Shown here: one piece after another, positions 1 to 5,374 of the stretch
Numbering within the stretch: the first letter of the stretch is position 1
Layout: every line of letters starts with the position of its first letter
NCBI GenBank assembly: GCA_003162255.1
Contig: PMMJ01000435.1
Location: forward strand, 5,414-11,992
Origin: Acidobacteriaceae bacterium
GTDB taxonomy: Bacteria; Acidobacteriota; Terriglobia; Terriglobales; Acidobacteriaceae
Length of the DNA: 6,579 nucleotides
Direction: 5' to 3'
Notes under the pieces: model-generated
The model's input: only the letters and a program-made list of their open reading frames with translations
Databases searched by the model: none
What the model was told of the DNA's origin: nothing
Made by a program: the position numbers and the translations under genes

Positions 1-814
1 CGGTCCAGGGGCCGGTGGTGTCGAGCTTCACGTAGGCGCGCCAATGTTGCAGCGCCTTGCGCGGTTCGCGCATCTTCTCGTAGGCCAGCGCGATGTTGTA
101 GTGCGCGTCGGCGTAGGTGGGCGCTAGCTGAATCGCAGTCTTATAAGTGTTGATGGCTTCCCCGACGCGTCCGGTTTCGTCGAGCACGTTGCCCAGGTCG
201 AAATAGGCGAGCGCGTAGCGGGGATCGATTTCAATCGCCGACCGATAATGCCTTTCGGCGAGCGCGTATTCCTGACGGTTGTAGTAGAGCGTGCCCAGAT
301 TGATGTGCGCGGCGGCGTGCATGGGTTCCATTTCGAGCACCTCTAAATAAACAGAGATCGCCTCGCTTTGCGTCGAGGGATTTTCTTCCAGCATGATCCC
401 GCGCACAAACAAGTCGGCAACGTCGGTAATCACCAGTTCCGGTCCATTGTGGGGCGGGCTGGTCACGACTTTCATTTCCGCCGACGAAAAATCGAACATG
501 AACTGTCCGGCAATGGGCTCCAGCAGCCGTCCCTGGTGGCGGAAAGCGATGCGGTGCCCGCTCTGATAGGCCCCAGCCTCGAGCAGAGGATTCTCCATGC
601 CGGCAACCTGTTTCTGCATGGCTTCGAGCGATTGCCGGATCATGGCCGGACGAACGCGCTGGGCGCAGAGGTCGCGCACTTTCTTGATTTGCACCAGATC
701 GAAAAAGGAATAATCCTCGCTTGCCGTGACCAGTCCCGCCTTCTCCCAGGTTTGAAGCTGGCGAGGAACTAGCCGGAGAATGCGCAGCAAGTCGGCGCGG
801 CTATAGCGATACAC
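1..814 (-). CDS. MerR-type HTH protein with tetratricopeptide repeats (C-terminus cut by window edge)
   Basis: The frame reads from a GTG at 814 down to base 1 without a stop, giving 271 codons and running off the left edge. Residues about 1-70 look like a MerR-family DNA-binding domain: YRYSRADLLRIL, a recognition segment PRQLQTWEKAGLV, then FFDLVQIKKVRDL and a helix starting RPAMIRQSLEAM. Residues about 75-125 form a beta-rich linker (RIAFRHQGRLLEPIAGQF). From about residue 130 to the edge there are TPR helices, with clear units starting near MHAAAHINLGTLYYN, YALAYFDLGNVLDE and YADAHYNIALAYEK. It is probably a cytoplasmic transcription regulator that uses the TPR part for protein contacts or multimerisation; target and signal are unknown. 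The frame stays open upstream, but no ATG occurs in it. TTG at 823 is an alternative start. A purine-rich GGTAGAGA (826-833) sits 11 bases before the GTG but only 2 before the TTG, so I chose the GTG. The domain calls are firm; the exact start is not. Confidence 0.85.
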   Translation of the reverse strand, partial: MYRYSRADLLRILRLVPRQLQTWEKAGLVTASEDYSFFDLVQIKKVRDLCAQRVRPAMIRQSLEAMQKQVAGMENPLLEAGAYQSGHRIAFRHQGRLLEPIAGQFMFDFSSAEMKVVTSPPHNGPELVITDVADLFVRGIMLEENPSTQSEAISVYLEVLEMEPMHAAAHINLGTLYYNRQEYALAERHYRSAIEIDPRYALAYFDLGNVLDETGRVGEAINTYKTAIQLAPTYADAHYNIALAYEKMREPRKALQHWRAYVKLDTTGPWT

Positions 815-836
815 GGATGTCAAAATCTCTACCGTG

Positions 837-866
837 ATTATCCTGAACTTGGGCGCGGGAATGCAA
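837..866 (-). promoter_or_regulatory. Candidate sigma70-type promoter of the MerR/TPR gene
   Basis: Read on the - strand, TTGCAT (861-866) and GATAAT (837-842) are separated by 18 bases. The -10 hexamer matches TATAAT at five of six positions and the -35 matches TTGACA at four of six. The predicted transcript would start near 830, only about 16 bases before the GTG at 814, so the 5' UTR would be very short. The site lies in the gap downstream of the phosphoesterase gene, which suggests the two genes are transcribed separately. It rests on hexamer matching alone. Confidence 0.45.
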
Positions 867-1066
867 GTAGCAACGCAGTGGAAGGCTGTGGGAAATCGGG
901 CAGAAATGGCACAAAAGTGGCAGTGCCTGTTGCCTGTGCCGGCTTGGTTCGATCGAGGGCATCGTGGTCGGGCGCGGACGCCCGGCACTCCATCGGCAGA
1001 TATGTGGCTTTTCTTCCTCTGGCGACTCTGTTCGCTGCATTCAAGCGGTTCTCCAGCATCTCGACT

Positions 1067-2308
1067 CTACTGAAACGCGATATTCAGTGTGTCGAAGGGC
1101 CGGAGCGGCGCGGTTGCGGGAGCCGACGGATCGGGCACCGCAAAGTATTCGACCCCCATCTCGTTCTTGGTGACAGTGATTCTCAGATAGCCATGCTGGG
1201 AATCGCAGAAGTTCTCCAGCCTGCCGTCCGAGCCCGCCATTTCGATGGGCAACTTGGCATTGTGAAACGCTTTCGACAGAATGTGAAGACGCGGATTGTA
1301 TCCTCCGGCTCCCGCCACGATGAAAGGCACGTTCTTACCGGCCAGAGTGCCGGTGAAGCGCTGATAGTTGTGCACATGCCCGGTGAGGACCAGATCAGGC
1401 GTGCGGCTGTTCGCTGTTGTGCACGCGGTGTTTAGAAAGTCGTATAGATGCTGACTTCCCGGCTTGGGGCCGTATGCGGAATAGATGGGATGGTGAACGG
1501 CGACGATCAGGGCCTTGCCGGCCGGTGCATTCTCCAATTCGGACTGGAACCAGTCGATCTGCGCCTGGCTGAGTTGGCCGCCTTCGGGGCAATTGCTGGC
1601 CAGGCCAATAAACGTGGCGAGCGGCGTTTCGAGCGTCCAGTAAACATTAGGCTGAGTCATCGCGTGCCGGGGCGCGTCCTTCGCCTCCGGAGTGATGACA
1701 GGAACCTGTGAGCAGAAATTGCGCACGAAAGCAGCCAAGCTCGGTTCCGGAAATTGTTCATTGACGTCGCCATCATGGTTCCCCGGAATCGCGAAAATAG
1801 GCGCCGGGTAGTTGATATACGGCTCGTAAAACTCGGGAAAGTAATTCGGCGTTTCGCCGTCGTAATAGACCACGTCTCCCAGGTGATAGAAGAACGAAGG
1901 ATGCGCCGTAACATCGGACCCGGCGAAATCCTTCTCCATGTAAGTGGAGACGTTTTCGATCTGTGTCGGAGTGTTCACGCCACCGGTGTCCCCCACGGAA
2001 TGGAACACCATAGTCCCCGAATCGTTGATGGTTGCCATGGCGGCGTCACTCAGCACCGCATCGAGCGAGAGGTGGAACGGTGGCAGACCGGTCGGCGCTG
2101 GCAAGTTGCGAAATGGCTGCGGAGGGTTCTTGGCTGGATCGACGATGGTGTGAAAACCCGTTGGTACCGGATCGCTGCTGAAGGTCCTTCCCCCCTTGCC
2201 CGCTCGGCCCGGATGGTGCTTGGTGGCCGCTGCCAAAGCGACGGCATCGATCGTGGTGGCCTTCTTCGGTTGGTTAGCGGCTGTCTTCCCGTGCTTGGCG
2301 GATTTCAT
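1067..2308 (-). CDS. Purple-acid-phosphatase-like metallophosphoesterase
   Basis: This 413-residue protein carries, in order, the five metal-binding blocks of the purple acid phosphatase type of calcineurin-like phosphoesterases: GDTGG (D107, the DxG block), GDVVYYDG (D145, Y148; GDxxY), GNHDGD (N177, H178), VAVHHP (H272; VxxH) and GHVHNYQR (H311, H313). These residues would hold a two-metal centre that hydrolyses phosphate mono- or diesters; the substrate cannot be told from sequence. Residues 1-80 are lysine-, proline- and alanine-rich and probably unstructured, and I see no convincing signal peptide or membrane segment. The ATG at 2306-2308 is preceded by AGGAG (2314-2318) with 5 bases of spacing, which fixes the start. 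The gene is divergent from the his operon. No sequence evidence links it to histidine synthesis. A fibronectin-like domain typical of plant purple acid phosphatases is not apparent. Confidence 0.88.
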   Translation of the reverse strand: MKSAKHGKTAANQPKKATTIDAVALAAATKHHPGRAGKGGRTFSSDPVPTGFHTIVDPAKNPPQPFRNLPAPTGLPPFHLSLDAVLSDAAMATINDSGTMVFHSVGDTGGVNTPTQIENVSTYMEKDFAGSDVTAHPSFFYHLGDVVYYDGETPNYFPEFYEPYINYPAPIFAIPGNHDGDVNEQFPEPSLAAFVRNFCSQVPVITPEAKDAPRHAMTQPNVYWTLETPLATFIGLASNCPEGGQLSQAQIDWFQSELENAPAGKALIVAVHHPIYSAYGPKPGSQHLYDFLNTACTTANSRTPDLVLTGHVHNYQRFTGTLAGKNVPFIVAGAGGYNPRLHILSKAFHNAKLPIEMAGSDGRLENFCDSQHGYLRITVTKNEMGVEYFAVPDPSAPATAPLRPFDTLNIAFQ

Positions 2309-2322
2309 GGTAGCTCCTGGCT

Positions 2323-2337
2323 GTCAGAAGTTCTGAC
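2323..2337. promoter_or_regulatory. Perfect 15-base palindrome upstream of the phosphoesterase start
   Basis: GTCAGAA and TTCTGAC are exact reverse complements around a single central G. The palindrome lies 15 bases before the ATG and just outside the Shine-Dalgarno sequence of the phosphoesterase, so it would fall in the 5' UTR or near the promoter. It could be an operator for a dimeric repressor. With a one-base spacer it cannot form a perfect RNA hairpin with all arms paired. No known regulator site is recognised. Confidence 0.3.
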
Positions 2338-2387
2338 TTGTCTCGTAGATGGATTTGAAGCGGACGCATCCCCACAATGCGCGGTTC

Positions 2388-2396
2388 ATCGTATCA
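2388..2396 (-). promoter_or_regulatory. Weak extended -10 candidate for the phosphoesterase gene
   Basis: On the - strand the sequence TGATACGAT combines an extended -10 TG with a TACGAT hexamer (four of six matches to TATAAT). No good -35 is present at 16-18 bases upstream; TTCTTC is the nearest. If used, it would give a 5' UTR of roughly 70 bases that includes the palindrome at 2323-2337. This is the best match in the region, but it is weak. Confidence 0.2.
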
Positions 2397-2574
2397 GGCA
2401 AAAGGCCGTGGAAGAAAGCGGCGACCGGTGTGGTGATTTGCCACTCGTGGCCGCTGCCTGAATCTTATCCGTTAGAACGACAGCCGGGCATTTTCTCCTT
2501 CACGACTGCTTGAAAAATCTGCCCGTCAATGCAATCTGGAGGGTGCATTCAGTCAGAGCACGCCCGGAAACCGA

Positions 2575-2604
2575 TTGACAACCATAACTGCTCTCCCCTA
2601 CTAT
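2575..2604 (+). promoter_or_regulatory. Promoter of the histidine operon
   Basis: A consensus -35 TTGACA (2575-2580) is followed after 18 bases by TACTAT (2599-2604), which matches TATAAT at four of six positions. Transcription would start near 2610-2612, immediately before the leader peptide ATG at 2615. The perfect -35 and the position directly ahead of an attenuator make this the likely main promoter of the his genes. Confidence 0.7.
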
Positions 2605-2614
2605 CAATTTCAAT

Positions 2615-2686
2615 ATGACTCCGCTGACCCATCGCCATCACCACCATCATCATGCGACGAGCGTGTCGGCGGGGGAGCACGGATAA
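2615..2686 (+). CDS. hisL: Histidine operon leader peptide
   Basis: This short frame encodes 23 residues, beginning MTPLT, then HRHHHHHH, and ending GEHG before a TAA at 2684-2686. Seven of the eight codons from 2630 to 2653 are histidine (CAT/CAC), six of them in an unbroken run (2636-2653), and an eighth histidine comes near the end. Such a run is the hallmark of his leader peptides, whose translation senses charged histidyl-tRNA; the peptide itself has no other expected function. The frame sits between a promoter and a strong intrinsic terminator, upstream of hisI. No Shine-Dalgarno sequence precedes the ATG, and the predicted transcript start is only a few bases away, so initiation may be nearly leaderless. 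The stop codon lies 10 bases past attenuator segment 2, so a ribosome ending there would cover that segment. Confidence 0.9.
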   Translation: MTPLTHRHHHHHHATSVSAGEHG

Positions 2687-2743
2687 CCAAAAGCACTTAT
2701 AGGAAATCCAAGCCCGCTGGCGCAGTACACGCCCAGCGGGCTT
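2619..2743 (+). promoter_or_regulatory. Histidine attenuator with three mutually exclusive helices
   Basis: Segment 1 (2619-2628) pairs with segment 2 (2665-2674) in 10 continuous base pairs, two of them G-U, with the His codons in the loop. Segment 2 (2663-2673) can instead pair with segment 3 (2713-2723) in 11 continuous pairs, three of them G-U. Segment 3 (2710-2720) can instead pair with segment 4 (2733-2743) in 11 perfect pairs, forming the terminator. A ribosome stalled at the His codons would cover segment 1, freeing 2 to pair with 3, so transcription continues. With ample histidyl-tRNA the ribosome reaches the stop at 2684, covers segment 2, and 3:4 terminates transcription. The pairings were found by eye; the mechanism is inferred from enterobacterial his and trp attenuators. 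Confidence 0.85.
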
Positions 2744-2752
2744 TTTGCTTTT
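2710..2752 (+). terminator. Intrinsic terminator of the his attenuator
   Basis: AAGCCCGCTGG (2710-2720) and CCAGCGGGCTT (2733-2743) form a perfect 11-bp GC-rich stem with a 12-base loop, followed by TTTTTGCTTTT (2742-2752). It lies between the leader peptide stop and the hisI Shine-Dalgarno sequence, so it acts before the structural genes. The complementary strand lacks a comparable T-run after the stem, so it should work only rightwards. Confidence 0.92.
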
Positions 2753-2782
2753 GTGCGAGCTTTGCAAATCTGCTACGAGATC

Positions 2783-2788
2783 AGGAGG
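2783..2788 (+). promoter_or_regulatory. Shine-Dalgarno sequence of hisI
   Basis: AGGAGG lies 5 bases before the ATG at 2794. It decides the start, because the reading frame is open far upstream (to 2575) through the attenuator, where no real protein is encoded. It lies 30 bases past the terminator tail, outside all three attenuator helices. Confidence 0.85.
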
Positions 2789-2793
2789 ATTCG

Positions 2794-3192
2794 ATGGAGA
2801 TCGACTTCGACAAAATGCAGGGCCTGGCGCCCGCGGTCATTCAGGATGCGGGCACCGGGGAATTGCTGATGGTTGGCTTTATGAATAAGGAAGCGTTGGA
2901 CAAGACGCTGCACACTGGATTCGTCACGTTCTACAGCCGCACCCGCCAGGCACTGTGGACCAAGGGAGTAAGTTCCGGCAATCGTCTGCAGGTGGTGGCC
3001 GCCTTCGCCGACTGCGATCGGGATACGGTTCTGCTGCGCGTTCGTGTGCTGGGCGAGGGCAAGGTCTGCCACACCGGCACGCGCTCCTGTTTTACGCAGG
3101 AACTTCCTCTGGGAGGCGCCCTCGGAAACGCCGTCTTTGGACAAGAGAACGTCGGACAAGCCGGGGTTGGCCAGGAAGGGGCGGAACGATGA
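2794..3192 (+). CDS. hisI: Phosphoribosyl-AMP cyclohydrolase
   Basis: This 132-residue enzyme opens the adenine ring of phosphoribosyl-AMP, the third step of histidine synthesis. The family signatures are present: LAPAVIQD near the N-terminus, FYSRTRQALWTKG (46-58) followed by SSGN, the metal-binding DCDRD (73-77), and CHTGTRSCF (92-100), with C74, C92 and C99 as expected zinc ligands. It is the stand-alone form: there is no fused HisE pyrophosphohydrolase domain as in enterobacteria, so HisE must be encoded elsewhere. After about residue 104 there is a glycine/glutamine-rich tail (GQENVGQAGVGQEG) that does not look like part of the catalytic core. Position 59, often Glu or Ala in KGxxSG, is Val here. 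It is the first structural gene after the attenuator, and its stop overlaps the hisG start as ATGA. Confidence 0.95.
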   Translation: MEIDFDKMQGLAPAVIQDAGTGELLMVGFMNKEALDKTLHTGFVTFYSRTRQALWTKGVSSGNRLQVVAAFADCDRDTVLLRVRVLGEGKVCHTGTRSCFTQELPLGGALGNAVFGQENVGQAGVGQEGAER

Positions 3193-4058
3193 AGTTGCGG
3201 CTGGGTATTCCTAAAGGAAGCTTGCAGGAAGCGACGTTGAGCCTGTTCACGCGCGCCGGACTGCGCGTGTATACCAATGCCCGTTCTTATTTCGCCGCCA
3301 CAGACGATCCCGAGATCGAATGCCTGCTCATTCGCGCCCAGGAAATGGCTCGATACGTTGAACACGGCGCGCTGGATGCGGGCTTGACTGGACTCGACTG
3401 GGTGCTCGAAAGCGGCCTCGACGTCGTGAAGGTCACCGATCTGATCTATGCCAAACAAAGCATGGGTACCGTCAAGTGGGTGCTGGCCGTGCCGGAAGAA
3501 TCAAGCTTCCAGAAACTTGAAGATCTTGAGGGGCGAATCGTTGCCACCGAGTTGGTGAGTTTTACTCGCAACTATTTTACGAGCCGGAACGTTTCCGTGG
3601 GCGTCGAGTTCTCCTGGGGCGCAACCGAAGTAAAGCCGCCACTGCTGGCAGACGCGATTGTCGAGGTGACGGAGACAGGGAGTTCACTGCGCGCCAATCA
3701 CCTGCGAATCCTCGAAACCGTTCTGGAGTCCAACACACAGTTGATCGCAAACAAGGCGGCATGGGCCGATCCGGCGCGCCGGGAAAAAATCGAGAATCTC
3801 GCCGTCATGCTCAATGGAGCCATCGCGGCGTTGGGGCGCGTGGGTCTGATGCTCAACGTGCGCAAGGTGGACTTGCCCGCGGTTCTCGGTCTTCTGACCG
3901 CGCTGAAAAATCCGACGGTTGCGCCTCTGGCCGATGGCGAGTGGGTTGCGGTGAACACAGTCATTGAAGAGCACACGGCCTGGACACTGATTCCGAAGCT
4001 GAAGCAAGCCAACGCGCAAGGCATCGTCGAATATCCGCTGAACAAGGTGGTCATGTGA
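3189..4058 (+). CDS. hisG: ATP phosphoribosyltransferase, long form
   Basis: This 289-residue enzyme joins ATP and PRPP in the first, committed step of histidine synthesis and is normally feedback-inhibited by histidine. It starts with the typical LRLGIPKGSLQ. The PRPP-binding loop is recognisable at residues 155-170 (ADAIVEVTETGSSLRAN). The length and the C-terminal domain from about residue 217 (VGLMLNVRKVDLPAVLGLL, then TVAPLADGEWVAVNTVI) identify the long HisG type, which carries its own ACT-like regulatory domain and does not need HisZ. The start ATG overlaps the hisI stop, with AGGAAGGGG (3173-3181) 7 bases upstream. The frame is open further upstream, but that part overlaps hisI out of frame and is not homologous to anything expected. 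Besides attenuation, allosteric inhibition by histidine is expected from the family. Confidence 0.96.
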   Translation: MKLRLGIPKGSLQEATLSLFTRAGLRVYTNARSYFAATDDPEIECLLIRAQEMARYVEHGALDAGLTGLDWVLESGLDVVKVTDLIYAKQSMGTVKWVLAVPEESSFQKLEDLEGRIVATELVSFTRNYFTSRNVSVGVEFSWGATEVKPPLLADAIVEVTETGSSLRANHLRILETVLESNTQLIANKAAWADPARREKIENLAVMLNGAIAALGRVGLMLNVRKVDLPAVLGLLTALKNPTVAPLADGEWVAVNTVIEEHTAWTLIPKLKQANAQGIVEYPLNKVVM

Positions 4059-5374
4059 AGCGCAATAAAGCGACGCGCGAAAGAGTAGCGACCGATAGAG
4101 TGACGCGAAATGAGCTTCTGCGCATTCTCGACGGCTCAGAGCAAGCTCGTCTGGTGTCGGCCTTGGCCGAACGCGGGGCGACCGATCTGGCCGATGTCGA
4201 GCCTGCCGTCCGCCGCATTGTGAATGACGTCCGGCGTAACGGCGATCGCGCGGTTCGCCGCTACGCCATGCGCTGGGACGGATTGGGCAAGGGCGATCCA
4301 CTCCGTGTTCCCGAAGACGAACTCCACCAGGCTTGGGAGAAAACCGATCCCCCGTTGCAAGACGCGATCAAGCAGGCTGCGGGCAATATCCGTCGCTATG
4401 CGGAGTGGCAGGCGTCCCCAGCTACAAACGAATGGCGTCGCGAAATTCAGCCGGGCGTCTCGGTAGGCCAGTTGGTGCGTCCGCTGGAATCGGTGGGATG
4501 CTACGTTCCTGGCGGCCGCTATCCTTTGCCGTCTACGTTGCTGATGACGGTGATTCCCGCGCAGGTCGCTAGTGTCAGACAGATTCGCGTTGCGTCTCCG
4601 CATCCGGCGCAGGCAACCTTGGCGGCTGCTGCATTCCTTGGCGTGCGCGAGTTCTACCGCGTTGGCGGGGCACAAGCCATCGCGGCCTTTGCCTATGGAA
4701 CGGAAGAGATCCCGCGTGTAGACAAGATCGTCGGTCCGGGTAATCGATACGTGACCGCGGCGAAGAAGCTGGTCGCTTTCGATTGCGCCATCGATTTTCT
4801 CGCCGGCCCGACCGAGGCGGTCATTATCAGCGCGGAGGGAGATCCCGCTTGCATCGCTTCTGACTTGGTGGCGCAGGCGGAACATGATCCCGATGCGCTG
4901 TGCATCTTCATAACAACTTCACGCGCGTTGGCGAAAAAAGTTCAGAAGGATGCGCAAAAGCGCACGCGCACCAACCCGATCGCGGCGCAATCGCTCGCGC
5001 GCCGCGGCGCCATTCTTCTGGTCGCCTCTCTGGAACAGGCCGTTGAGATATCGAATCGCATTGCGCCCGAGCATCTCACGCTCCCGGCCGAGTTGGTGCC
5101 ACTGGTGCAGCACGCGGGCGCGGTTTTCCTCGACGAGTTTACACCGCAGGCCGCGGGCGACTACGTCTCCGGACCGAACCACGTGCTGCCCACCGGTGGA
5201 ATGGCGCGTGTGCGCGGCGGCCTCAGTGTGCTCGACTTCGTCCGCGTCATTGCCTGCCAGCAAGTGTCGCGCGAAGGAATAAGCCAAATCGCACCGTCGG
5301 GAATTACGTTGGCCAATGCCGAAGGCTTGAAAGGACACGCCGAGGCATTCCGAGTGAGGTGTTCCCATGCTTGA
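4055..5374 (+). CDS. hisD: Histidinol dehydrogenase
   Basis: This 439-residue zinc enzyme oxidises L-histidinol through histidinal to L-histidine with two NAD+, the last two steps of the pathway. Expected zinc ligands are Q274 and H277 (AQAEHDPDA), D369 (GDYVSGPNHVLPT) and H428 (KGHAEAF). The catalytic pair is E339-H340 (RIAPEHLTL). The family blocks YVPGGRYPLPST (150-161), RVGGAQAIAAFAYGT (202-216) and KIVGPGNRYVTAAKK (224-238) are all present. The GTG start at 4055 overlaps the hisG stop and has AAGGTGG (4044-4050) 4 bases before it. A second in-frame GTG at 4100 (V16) is an alternative: the first 15 residues are highly charged and go beyond where many homologues begin. Coupling to hisG favours 4055. 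The protein is complete, with no missing catalytic residue. Confidence 0.96.
   Translation: MKRNKATRERVATDRVTRNELLRILDGSEQARLVSALAERGATDLADVEPAVRRIVNDVRRNGDRAVRRYAMRWDGLGKGDPLRVPEDELHQAWEKTDPPLQDAIKQAAGNIRRYAEWQASPATNEWRREIQPGVSVGQLVRPLESVGCYVPGGRYPLPSTLLMTVIPAQVASVRQIRVASPHPAQATLAAAAFLGVREFYRVGGAQAIAAFAYGTEEIPRVDKIVGPGNRYVTAAKKLVAFDCAIDFLAGPTEAVIISAEGDPACIASDLVAQAEHDPDALCIFITTSRALAKKVQKDAQKRTRTNPIAAQSLARRGAILLVASLEQAVEISNRIAPEHLTLPAELVPLVQHAGAVFLDEFTPQAAGDYVSGPNHVLPTGGMARVRGGLSVLDFVRVIACQQVSREGISQIAPSGITLANAEGLKGHAEAFRVRCSHA

Larger units (their letters stand above)
2309..2574. other. Divergent intergenic region, left part
   Basis: This is the non-coding DNA between the phosphoesterase start and the his promoter. 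It holds the phosphoesterase Shine-Dalgarno sequence, the palindrome at 2323-2337 and a weak extended -10. An imperfect dyad GGGTGC (2541-2546) / GCACGCCC (2558-2565) with one bulged G ends 10 bases upstream of the his -35 and could be a protein-binding site. I see no RNA gene, repeat or convincing coding frame in the rest. Confidence 0.5.

Noticed and set aside
900..945. GGCAC/GTGCC repeats in the gap after the phosphoesterase as a terminator
   Set aside because: Only 5-bp stems with competing partners can be drawn and no T-run follows.
878..1435. A + strand frame of 185 codons opposite the phosphoesterase 3' end
   Set aside because: It covers the conserved C-terminal half of the phosphoesterase in antisense and its product resembles nothing known.
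1754..2461. A + strand frame of 235 codons across the phosphoesterase 5' end and intergenic region
   Set aside because: It is opposite the conserved metal-binding motifs of the phosphoesterase and has no recognisable domain or good ribosome binding site.
2465..2491. An 8-codon - strand frame preceded by AAGGAG
   Set aside because: The spacing to its ATG is only 3 bases, there is no promoter or regulatory codon run, and it is too far from the phosphoesterase to suggest coupling.
2636..2653. The six His codons as a vector-derived His-tag
   Set aside because: The run lies inside a native-looking leader frame with a promoter, pairing segments and a terminator directly upstream of his genes, which explains it fully.
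2575..2793. N-terminal extension of HisI back to a TTG at 2575
   Set aside because: It would run through the promoter, the leader frame and the terminator; the AGGAGG and ATG at 2783-2796 match the usual HisI N-terminus.
4136..4885. An open frame of about 250 codons antisense to hisD
   Set aside because: Shadow of the well-supported HisD frame; its arginine- and serine-rich translation matches no family.
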